Source of the DNA: an uncultured Desulfobulbaceae bacterium
GTDB lineage: Bacteria > Desulfobacterota > Desulfobulbia > Desulfobulbales > CALZHT01
Assembly (NCBI GenBank): GCA_945787445.1
Contig: CALZHT010000027.1
Coordinates: 1-33,844 of the forward strand
DNA length: 33,844 nucleotides
Reading direction: 5' to 3'
The translations under genes and the position numbers were made by a program. The notes under the pieces were generated by a model that did no database searches, had not been told where the DNA came from, and saw only the letters and a list, made by a program, of their open reading frames with translations. Positions 24,365 through 32,156 of the stretch are shown here, piece after piece (position 1 is the stretch's first letter; every line of letters begins with the position of its first letter).

Positions 24365-24636
24365 AACAAACTGAAATTCTCGATGAGTTGAAAGGATACA
24401 TTTCACGTGAGGTTCTGGATGGCAAAGATGTCGGCCTGGACGAATCGACTCCGCTGCTTGAATGGGGGATTATCGATTCAATGGGGATGGCAAATATGGT
24501 GAGCTTTATTCAGAATCGGTTCCATGTTGAGATACCGGATGATATGATCCTTCCCGAGCACTTCATAAATCTGTCGGCCTTATCTAATTTGGTGGTATCT
24601 TTGACAATGGGAGGTAATGATATATCAGGATCGTAA
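24361..24636 (+). CDS. Peptidyl carrier protein
   Basis: This 91-residue carrier has the phosphopantetheine site 'GIIDSMG' with Ser40. The ATGA overlap with the adenylation gene indicates coupled translation and a direct partnership. In the proposed pathway, proline is loaded here and oxidised while bound. Its size fits the free-standing carriers of that module (PigG, PltL, RedO). The acp at 4914 is its counterpart for the other ligase. Confidence 0.88.
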   Translation: MKQTEILDELKGYISREVLDGKDVGLDESTPLLEWGIIDSMGMANMVSFIQNRFHVEIPDDMILPEHFINLSALSNLVVSLTMGGNDISGS

Positions 24637-24706
24637 AAAGCTATACCAATTAGTTCGAAGGCGGGCTAACGGTCAGTAATTGCAATAGATTAAGGAGTGA
24701 ATGATT

Positions 24707-24814
24707 GTGTCTTTAAACGATATGCACGAACCTGTTGCCACAACCGGGATCGGCTATCGTTTCCCTGGTGCTCGCAATCCAAGGGAATTCTGGAAAATTA
24801 AACACGATCAATAG
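24707..24814 (+). pseudogene. Stub of a type I PKS ketosynthase N-terminus
   Basis: After AAGGAG (24692-24697) a GTG at 24707 (or in-frame ATG 24701) opens 35 codons containing 'VATTGIGYRFPGARNPREFW', the standard opening of type I polyketide synthase ketosynthases ('IGxRFPGAxxPxEFW'). The frame then runs into TAG at 24812, thirteen bases before the next gene. The catalytic Cys and both His regions are absent, so it cannot be active. It marks where a PKS gene once followed the carrier protein, which is where pyrrolyl-starter pathways place their elongating synthase. A deletion joining to the GNAT gene explains it best. Confidence 0.75.
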
Positions 24815-24826
24815 GGGAACTCACAT

Positions 24827-25924
24827 ATGACATCCACGACCATAAGGCCGCTCACCCCTGATGATATGGAAAGAATGGAAGCGCTGCTACAGACACGCGA
24901 TGATACAGATCCACAAAAGACAAAAATGAGGTTAAAGATTTTATCGTGGTTGGCATTTGAAAACCCCTTCGCAGATGACCAACCAACCTATTTCATTGCA
25001 GACAACGGTAAAGAGATCATCGCTCATCTTGGCAAAATGCCGATTGAATTCATAATCGATGGCAGGCTCCAAAAAGGTTACTTTATCCACGATCTATTTG
25101 TTCACCCGAATTATCGAAAGAATGGAGGCGGTTTTTTTCTATCAATGCAATTATATCAGTCAGTTGAAAAAAGCCTGGATTCATTTGCATTGCTAATCTG
25201 GACCAATAAGCAGAACTTGGCAATGCAAAAGACGAGGGGTTATCATGAGCTCTATGCCGATCGCTACCGCAAATTCATCTACCCCGATTTGTTTCTGAAA
25301 AAACATATTAAACCGGATATATTGGCCCGCTTGAGTAGTTTCATTCTCCGAAAAATTATGACCGCCATTGATTGGATCTTATGTCTCCCGATACCTACAG
25401 GTATACCGGTTCGTAAGATCAAATCGTTGAGCGATCAATTTGATCGGCCGAATCCTAACCTAATTCAAAATATCGGTATATGCCCTTTTCCCAGTAGCCA
25501 ATACCTAAACTGGCACTACATTAACAACCCGTTTAGCGAGATGGAGATCTTGATTGCTGAAGAAAACGATCAAATACGTGGATATATCGTTTTATGCACC
25601 ATCTTGACGGAATCACATCATGAGGGTTTCATCGTCGATATTATGGTTAATCCCAATGATAAACGAACCCTCCGCTCTCTACTCAGAGCCAGCGTGAAAT
25701 ACATGCGCTCTGAGAATGTCAATTCCATTAGGTGTTGTCTGAGTGATCCAAAATTGTCTCGATTTTTGAAAAGCTGGCTGTTTTTTAGGAATAATTTTAA
25801 AAAGGAACCGATTATGCTCGCCAACTTTAGCAACCACGAAGAACATTCAAGATTAATAGATATTCGCAATTGGCATATAACATACGGTGTTTCGGACGCA
25901 TTTGTATTTAAGCCGTCCGAATAG
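24827..25924 (+). CDS. GNAT-family acyltransferase
   Basis: This 365-residue protein has GGGGAA about seven bases before the ATG. The first half is a GNAT domain with 'YFIHDLFVHPNYRKNGGGFFLS' split around the acyl-CoA pyrophosphate loop near residues 94-103; the second half ('EMEILIAEENDQIRGYIVLC', 'GFIVDIMVNP') looks like a second, diverged GNAT unit. Double-GNAT proteins in EPS loci acylate sugar amines or related acceptors. Directly after a carrier-protein module, it is a candidate for moving the carrier-bound acyl group onto a sugar; two deacetylases that could expose the amine follow. Donor and acceptor are not shown by the sequence. Confidence 0.75.
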   Translation: MTSTTIRPLTPDDMERMEALLQTRDDTDPQKTKMRLKILSWLAFENPFADDQPTYFIADNGKEIIAHLGKMPIEFIIDGRLQKGYFIHDLFVHPNYRKNGGGFFLSMQLYQSVEKSLDSFALLIWTNKQNLAMQKTRGYHELYADRYRKFIYPDLFLKKHIKPDILARLSSFILRKIMTAIDWILCLPIPTGIPVRKIKSLSDQFDRPNPNLIQNIGICPFPSSQYLNWHYINNPFSEMEILIAEENDQIRGYIVLCTILTESHHEGFIVDIMVNPNDKRTLRSLLRASVKYMRSENVNSIRCCLSDPKLSRFLKSWLFFRNNFKKEPIMLANFSNHEEHSRLIDIRNWHITYGVSDAFVFKPSE

Positions 25925-25935
25925 ATAGGGTATAG

Positions 25936-27069
25936 TTGTTTTGCAATTCTATCTATCCGACTTTTATTAAAGACTCTATCGTATCTCGTATAGCCAATAG
26001 TGCAGGGGTGCGCGTGACTTTGAAAGCGATTATAAAAAAAAAATTATGTAAAATAATCTGTCAGCTAGGATTGCCTAAGTTGATGCATAAAAGCATTGCT
26101 GAAAACGATTTGACGATTATCACTTATCATGGAATTGTAGACGAGCCACTAAAAATATTTGACTGGTGTTTTCTTGATAAAGATTCATTTCGTGAACAAG
26201 TTGTCTATCTGAAAAATCATTTTAATGTTGTTCAACTTTCCAAAGCAATCGAGTTAATCATAAATGGACAGCTTGAAAATTCAACTGCTGTTATAACCTT
26301 TGATGATGGGTTTCAAAACAATTTTGATGTTGCTTACCCAATTCTAAAAGACGCTGGAGTGCCTGCAACAATTTTTATATCAACTGGGTATGTTGATACG
26401 GAGGATACCATATGGTTTTGTAGGCTCAATCAAGCCTTCAATAGATCATTTAAGAGAGAGCTTCATTGGAATAGCCATTGCTTTAACATCGAAGACATAG
26501 AGAAAAAATATATTGCATCATCTAAAATAACATTCGAATTGAAGGCCTTACCACATTCTCGGCTGATAAAAGAAGTTAAATCGATAATCTCTCAGCTAGG
26601 TGACAACTTTCATGAACCAGTTGGCTTGGATTCCCCTTATCGCATGCTATGCAGTAACGCAATTAAAAAAATGGTGGAGTCAGGTTTGATAGAATTTGGT
26701 GCCCATACACATACTCATGCAATTTTGAGCCCCCTGCCCTCAAAGGAAAAACAAAAAGAAATAATAAAATCAGTTTCAGAGCTTGAAAAGATAACCAAAA
26801 CACCCTGCAAACTTTTCGCTTATCCTAACGGTGGCGCTGCTGACTTTGATAATGAAACTATACGTATACTTAAATCATTAGGGATTAATGCGGCTGTTTC
26901 AATGATACCAGGTCCTAACTTTTCTGACACTCAACTCTTGCAACTTAGACGTTATTCGGTAGGTGCTGATACAAACATTGAACAATTCAAAACAATTGTT
27001 CATCATTTGGATTGGACACTTAAAAAATTCTATTTAAATAAAGGCAGTAAGAATCAAGTGAGATATTAA
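25936..27069 (+). CDS. Polysaccharide deacetylase (NodB-like)
   Basis: The NodB homology domain is clear: 'TFDDGFQNNF' with Asp123/Asp124, the metal motif His-x3-His in 'FGAHTHTHAIL', and 'KLFAYPNGG'. It probably removes N-acetyl groups from a polysaccharide or a lipid-linked sugar. The start is uncertain. TTG 25936 follows TAGGG and gives 377 residues; GTG 26008 or 26014 would also leave the domain intact, since conserved sequence begins at 'LTIITYHGIVDEP'. No signal peptide is obvious, so the site of action is unclear. Confidence 0.88.
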   Translation: MFCNSIYPTFIKDSIVSRIANSAGVRVTLKAIIKKKLCKIICQLGLPKLMHKSIAENDLTIITYHGIVDEPLKIFDWCFLDKDSFREQVVYLKNHFNVVQLSKAIELIINGQLENSTAVITFDDGFQNNFDVAYPILKDAGVPATIFISTGYVDTEDTIWFCRLNQAFNRSFKRELHWNSHCFNIEDIEKKYIASSKITFELKALPHSRLIKEVKSIISQLGDNFHEPVGLDSPYRMLCSNAIKKMVESGLIEFGAHTHTHAILSPLPSKEKQKEIIKSVSELEKITKTPCKLFAYPNGGAADFDNETIRILKSLGINAAVSMIPGPNFSDTQLLQLRRYSVGADTNIEQFKTIVHHLDWTLKKFYLNKGSKNQVRY

Positions 27070-27136
27070 CAAAAATTCATCGATATCTCTCAAAGATGAA
27101 TAATCGCTCACTTCGTTTTATGTTCAAAGGTTAGCT

Positions 27137-27955
27137 ATGTTTCAACCTCTGATTTTAGAGATTTACCGATCTATATTATTCAAGAGAATCAAACTTTTGG
27201 ATTCAGACAGTCTTAAAGGGAAAACAATTGTGTTCGCACCACATCAGGATGATGAAACACTTGGTTGTGGAGGAACAATTTATTTGAAAAAACAGGCCGG
27301 AACCTATGTGAAGATAGTTTTTTTTGCTGATGGATCTAATTCACATTCAGGGCTGATTGCAAGAGATAAATTACGTAATATTCGAGCATCGGAAGCTGTA
27401 GCCGCCGCAAGTGACCTTGGTGTTGAGGAAAAGGATATAATATTCCTTGGATATGAAGATGGAAAAATAGATGAGAATAGAGATAGTGCCATAACACAAG
27501 TAGAGGATATCCTTAAGCAGGAGGAACCTAAACATATATTCATTCCATCTTTGAATGAACCACCGATGGATCATTGGGCAACCGCTGAAATTGTGATTTC
27601 CGCTTTGGAAAAAATGACTTTTCCTACAAATGTATATGAATACCCGGTTTGGTTATGGCACCAGTGGCCTTGGACAAAAATTGATTATGCTGGGTATCGA
27701 AAGATTACTTTGTGGAAGAAGATGATCAAGAGTGCTCCAGGATTTAGCTCAATATTTCAGTTCAGGTATGGCGTAAATATTAAGAATATACTGAATGTGA
27801 AAAAGAGTGCTCTCAAAAAGCATCGATCCCAAATGACACGCAATCAATCCAATCCAGCAGCGGAAATACTTCCCGACGTAGGCGATGGTACTTTTTTAAA
27901 TTGTTTTTTTACTGATTATGAGGTGTTTAGGAAAATCGGCGATTGTCACCCCTGA
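27137..27955 (+). CDS. PIG-L/LmbE-family deacetylase
   Basis: This 272-residue protein has 'VFAPHQDDETLGCGGT', the zinc site His36/Asp39 with catalytic Asp38, and a later 'PMDHWATAEIV' supplying the third zinc His. The family hydrolyses N-acetylglucosamine-type amides. AAAGG lies six bases ahead of the ATG. Paired with the GNAT enzyme, it could expose a sugar amine for re-acylation, as PIG-L enzymes do in other pathways. Substrate not determined. Confidence 0.9.
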   Translation: MFQPLILEIYRSILFKRIKLLDSDSLKGKTIVFAPHQDDETLGCGGTIYLKKQAGTYVKIVFFADGSNSHSGLIARDKLRNIRASEAVAAASDLGVEEKDIIFLGYEDGKIDENRDSAITQVEDILKQEEPKHIFIPSLNEPPMDHWATAEIVISALEKMTFPTNVYEYPVWLWHQWPWTKIDYAGYRKITLWKKMIKSAPGFSSIFQFRYGVNIKNILNVKKSALKKHRSQMTRNQSNPAAEILPDVGDGTFLNCFFTDYEVFRKIGDCHP

Positions 27956-27970
27956 GACAATTAATTGTCT
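27955..27970. repeat. 16-base perfect palindrome
   Basis: AGACAATTAATTGTCT begins at the last base of the PIG-L stop codon. It could be a hairpin or an operator-like site; there is no T-run for a terminator. Confidence 0.5.
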
Positions 27971-28115
27971 ATGGGTAATAAAAAATGCCTAACAAAAATA
28001 AAGAGCAAGAAAACAATTAACCTGGTAAAAGGTGAATGACAAACTATCCAATCTGTTTCGCTTTTTTATCATCTAAAAAAGGCCCAGTTAATTATTTTCA
28101 TTTTATATTAAGCTT

Positions 28116-29210
28116 ATGAAAATTACCTTTGTTCTTCCTTTTGTCACTCTAGCGGGTGGAATCAGAGTGGTTGCCATCTATGCTGATCGATTAAAAAAAC
28201 GGGGGCATGAGGTATTTGTTATTTCAACTCCCAGTCAACAGCTCACGCTTAGGCAAAAGATTAAAACCTTGCTTAAGGATAAAAGATGGCCCACTCAAAA
28301 TCATGGTGCTTCCTACTTCGATGATATTGATATAGAACATAAGGTGCTTGAAAGCTATCGACCGATAACTAACGACGATGTTCCGGATGCAGATGTTGTT
28401 ATTGCCACATGGTGGGAGACTGCCGAGTGGGTGAATACTTTTGACAAATCTAAGGGCCTTAAATTTTATTTTGTTCAAGGCCACGAGGTATTTCAAAATC
28501 AATCAATTGAAAGGATAAAATCAACTTATCGATTACCTCTAAAAAAGATTACAATTTCAAAATGGTTGATGAATATTATGGATGAAGAATACGGTGACAA
28601 GGAAGTTTCTCTTGTGCCCAATAGTGTTGATTACGACTTTTTTAATTCACCGCCAAGAGGAAAGCAATCCAATCTGACTGTCGGTTTTATGTATTCACCT
28701 CTACCTTTCAAGGGCTGTGATATAATTATCGAAGCTTTGAAAAGAGCCCGGAAAAATATTCCAAACCTTAAAATTCTTGCTTTTGGCTCAAAGAGGCCTG
28801 CACCTGAACTACCCCTACCTACCTTCACAGAATTTTATTACAGGCCTAAGCAGGAAAAAATTCGAGAAATCTATAGCTCCTGTGATCTGTGGCTTTTTGG
28901 GAGTCGTGCAGAAGGATTTGGACTTCCCATATTGGAAGCAATGGCATGTCGGACTCCCGTAATAGCCACACCAGCCGGAGCAGCACCCGAGTTATTAAGT
29001 AATGGAGGAGGTGTTCTCCTTGGCGATTATACTGTTGACAGTATGGTAAAAGCGATACTGAACATTAATAATATGCAGGAATCTCATTGGGAGACAATGT
29101 CTGAACAGGCATACGAGAAGGCTAAAAGCTATTCATGGGATGACGCAACCGTATTATTTGAAAAAAGCCTTCTGAAATACCTTAATGTTGAACGTAAGCT
29201 ACAGCAGTAA
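28116..29210 (+). CDS. Glycosyltransferase family 4 (GT-B fold)
   Basis: This 364-residue protein begins 'MKITFVLPFVTLAGGIRVVA'; the C-terminal donor domain has 'VGFMYSPLPFKGCDIIIEAL' and 'GSRAEGFGLPILEAMACRTPVI', the E-x7-E motif of retaining GT4 enzymes. It should add a sugar from a nucleotide donor to a lipid-linked intermediate; with rmlABCD nearby, a rhamnosyl donor is possible but not shown. No Shine-Dalgarno precedes the ATG. It is the only obvious stand-alone glycosyltransferase in the window, so others must lie outside. Confidence 0.9.
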   Translation: MKITFVLPFVTLAGGIRVVAIYADRLKKRGHEVFVISTPSQQLTLRQKIKTLLKDKRWPTQNHGASYFDDIDIEHKVLESYRPITNDDVPDADVVIATWWETAEWVNTFDKSKGLKFYFVQGHEVFQNQSIERIKSTYRLPLKKITISKWLMNIMDEEYGDKEVSLVPNSVDYDFFNSPPRGKQSNLTVGFMYSPLPFKGCDIIIEALKRARKNIPNLKILAFGSKRPAPELPLPTFTEFYYRPKQEKIREIYSSCDLWLFGSRAEGFGLPILEAMACRTPVIATPAGAAPELLSNGGGVLLGDYTVDSMVKAILNINNMQESHWETMSEQAYEKAKSYSWDDATVLFEKSLLKYLNVERKLQQ

Positions 29211-29597
29211 TAATTTTGATCCGCTTCTTCCCTGAGCGAAGATTTACTGACTGTGAAAACTTAATAAATATTTTGATAGCTTTATACAACAATATAACAA
29301 AACGTTTTTCATTTTGAGGCCTTTTCACAAAAACAAATTGCTCATACAATTTTTGCAACCAAAGTGAGACGGATAAAACCTTGACCATTGATATGCCGAT
29401 TTTATGACTTTTCATGATATATAAAGGGTGTTGAAAAGTAGCTTACTTAAGCCAAATTTCAAATCTCCGTGATGCTGTTTCAGCATTTTTTTGTCAGTTA
29501 TCTTTATTATTGGTCGGTGTCTAAACTTATCAAGACCGTTTTTAAGAGTATTTAATCTGCATACCTACAAACGCACCGATTTTTAGGAGGTAAGAAA
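29211..29597. other. Intergenic region before the sulfotransferase
   Basis: Apart from the terminator at 29472 and the sulfotransferase Shine-Dalgarno at 29585, I see no gene or element in these 387 AT-rich bases. Confidence 0.4.
29472..29492 (+). terminator. Rho-independent terminator
   Basis: ATGCTG (29472-29477), loop TTT, CAGCAT (29481-29486), then a run of T residues. It ends the transcript upstream of the sulfotransferase gene. Confidence 0.7.
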
Positions 29598-30581
29598 TTG
29601 GCTAGGAGAAGATTACCCGATTTTATCATTATTGGAGCTGCGAAGTGTGGGACTACATCCTTACACGAATATCTATCTATGCACCCAGAAGTATCAGTAG
29701 GTGATACTAAGGAAGTTTTTTTTGCTGACCCAAAAGAACCCGAGTTTTTTGCGATTGATTCTATATACGAGAAAGGTCTCGATTATTATTCAAAACTGTT
29801 TTCTTCAGCAGGAGAAGACCAAATATGTGGTGAAGCATCAACTATTTACACATTATATCCGCAATTCCCTCATGTCGCATCCAGAATTTCAGCGGCTATT
29901 CCTAATGTCAAATTAATATACATCATGAGAAATCCTGTTGATCGCGCATATTCCTTTTATGTACAGCTAGTTCGAAATTATCAAGATGCTTCACGCAAAT
30001 ACGTAGTTTCGCGCACTTTTGAGGAATGTGTTTTCCCAGACAAGTATCCATACAGAGCTAATAGAGATAATTTTTTTGCCCCCTTTGATGAACATCTCAA
30101 AGATGAACCTGGAACATTTCTAGATGGCGGCAATTATCATACACAAATAACACAGTATCTTAAATATTTCGATAAAAGCCAGATGTTGCTTTTGTTATTT
30201 GATGATTTTATTCATTCTCCTGATTTGGTGCTTAAAGAGGTGTGTGAATTCCTTGCTATTGATAGCAGCTTTAAATTCACGGAAAAAGGCAAAGTGAAAG
30301 AGAATATTACAAACGATTATTTCACGAAGGTACAAAGAAACTTAACTATAGAATCACTGAAAAACTTCCCTTTCATTCAAAAAATCGGAAAGCATTTGCC
30401 AGAAAAAGTTAGTAAGGAGATAATAAATTTTTTTATGAGTATTGGTAACAAGAAGACCAATGTTGACTGGTTACCAAAAAAGATGTTATCAGAGACCAGT
30501 ATCTATTTAATAAATTATTATTCTGATGAAATCAAACAATTGGAGAATTTATTGGAAAAAGATTTATCTCATTGGAAATGA
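29598..30581 (+). CDS. PAPS-dependent sulfotransferase
   Basis: The TTG at 29598 is the start: AGGAGG (29585-29590) lies seven bases ahead. The 327-residue protein has the 5'-phosphosulfate loop 'IIGAAKCGTTSLHEYLSMHP' near residues 11-30 and the 3'-phosphate motif 'YIMRNPVDRAYSFY'; 'LLLLFDDFIHSPDLVL' is also typical. It should transfer sulfate from PAPS to a hydroxyl or amine, here most likely on the polysaccharide. It lies after a terminator and may have its own promoter in the gap before it. Confidence 0.93.
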   Translation: MARRRLPDFIIIGAAKCGTTSLHEYLSMHPEVSVGDTKEVFFADPKEPEFFAIDSIYEKGLDYYSKLFSSAGEDQICGEASTIYTLYPQFPHVASRISAAIPNVKLIYIMRNPVDRAYSFYVQLVRNYQDASRKYVVSRTFEECVFPDKYPYRANRDNFFAPFDEHLKDEPGTFLDGGNYHTQITQYLKYFDKSQMLLLLFDDFIHSPDLVLKEVCEFLAIDSSFKFTEKGKVKENITNDYFTKVQRNLTIESLKNFPFIQKIGKHLPEKVSKEIINFFMSIGNKKTNVDWLPKKMLSETSIYLINYYSDEIKQLENLLEKDLSHWK

Positions 30582-30727
30582 ATTATGAATATTCTGATTT
30601 AAAATCCATTAGGATTATTAATTGTAGAAATAGAACTGTAATCAGCTCCGCAAAAACAAACATTACAACTTTACTCATCCTCTGTTTAAAAATTCTATAT
30701 TTGACCAGAAACTGATAAAAAAATCTT

Positions 30728-32026
30728 ATGCAATCCCTCGGGAAATTAGCAGCAAGAAGTACATTTTGGACCTTTTTAGGTTATGGTGCAAACCAGGTAT
30801 TGAGGCTTGGAAGCAATCTTATCCTTACACGGCTACTCGTTCCGGAAATTTTCGGGCTGGGTGCCTTGATCAATACATTTATAATTGGCCTAAATATGTT
30901 TTCTGATATTGGTATTGGGCCTAGCATTATAGAGAATGAGCGTGGAGAGGAACCTTTATTTCTAAATACTGCATGGACAATCCAGGTTTTGCGCGGTGTA
31001 GCGATTTGGCTGTGTGCTTGTATTTTCGCTTGGCCTTTTGCTCGATTTTATGGTGAACCACAACTAGGTTGGCTCATTTTTGTTTCAGGGATTACAGGAG
31101 TAATTGCAGGCTTCAATTCTACGGGGATATTCACAGCAACCCGTCGTTTAATGCTAAAACGTCTTACCTTGATAGAGATCGGAACACATATGGTTTCGAT
31201 AGTTGTTGTAATCGGTTGGGCGTTGATTACTCCAACTATTTGGGCATTTGTTGCAGGATCTTTATTTAGTACATTTTTCAAGATGCTCGCAAGTCATCTT
31301 TTGTTGTCTGATGTCAAGCATAAATTTATATGGGATAAGAATTCTGCTCGATCCTTGGTAAAATTCGGCAGGTGGATATTTGTCAGTACTGTCTTGGGAT
31401 ATTTAGCCCTACATATTGATAGACTTGTTCTTGGTAAGTTTTTAAGCCTAAAAGAGTTAGGAATATATTCAATTGCTTCAATGATTGCAAATACTATACA
31501 GCAACTATTTGGAGCTATGGGTCAGAGAGTTCTTCTCCCTCTTTATTCCAAGTTAAAAAAATTACCGGCTAGTGAATTACGGAGAAAAGTTCTAAAACTG
31601 AGAATCCGGCTATTATTAATATATTTGCCACCCTTATTCATATTTGTGATTTTCGGCCCAGAGATAATAACTTTGCTCTATGATCCTAGATATCAAGAAG
31701 CAGGCTGGATATTGCAAACTCTTTCTATAGGTCTAATAATACTGGTAGGTACAGCGTTAGGACCAATAGTATTATCATTTGGAAATTCTTATTTATATAT
31801 GAAACTTATTGCTTCTAGGGTATTTTTTTTATTAGCTTCAATGTTATTTGGTGGTTATTATTTTGGAACTCGGGGAGTCATTATAGGAGTTGCATGTTCT
31901 CCGATTTTTTACTATCCATTCCAATCGGCCGTTTATAGGAGATATTCCGTTTGGTTTCCACATGTAGATGCACTTTGTATTTTTACACCATTATTGATAG
32001 TATTTGTATTCATGTACTTAGTGTGA
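30728..32026 (+). CDS. Oligosaccharide flippase (Wzx/MOP family)
   Basis: This 432-residue, strongly hydrophobic protein begins 'SLGKLAARSTFWTFLGYGANQVLRLGSNLILTRLL' (shown for residues 3-20 and 21-37 as one continuous match to the family opening), followed by 'PEIFGLGALI' and about a dozen membrane helices. It should flip the lipid-linked repeat unit to the periplasm before polymerisation. No Shine-Dalgarno is evident before the ATG. The Wzy-like gene follows, as in Wzx/Wzy pathways. Confidence 0.9.
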   Translation: MQSLGKLAARSTFWTFLGYGANQVLRLGSNLILTRLLVPEIFGLGALINTFIIGLNMFSDIGIGPSIIENERGEEPLFLNTAWTIQVLRGVAIWLCACIFAWPFARFYGEPQLGWLIFVSGITGVIAGFNSTGIFTATRRLMLKRLTLIEIGTHMVSIVVVIGWALITPTIWAFVAGSLFSTFFKMLASHLLLSDVKHKFIWDKNSARSLVKFGRWIFVSTVLGYLALHIDRLVLGKFLSLKELGIYSIASMIANTIQQLFGAMGQRVLLPLYSKLKKLPASELRRKVLKLRIRLLLIYLPPLFIFVIFGPEIITLLYDPRYQEAGWILQTLSIGLIILVGTALGPIVLSFGNSYLYMKLIASRVFFLLASMLFGGYYFGTRGVIIGVACSPIFYYPFQSAVYRRYSVWFPHVDALCIFTPLLIVFVFMYLV

Positions 32027-32156
32027 AAGCATGGATTTGTAATTTACTTTATAAGGTTTGACAACAATTGATGAACTTGAATAATCAACAGAGATCATTT
32101 CCTTATCTTTTTGAACAATTGATAGCTTGCTATAAAAGGAAAATGGGAGAATATTA

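Noticed and set aside
27955-27970. Terminator at the palindrome after the PIG-L gene
   Set aside because: No T-run follows and the stem is AT-rich with no loop.
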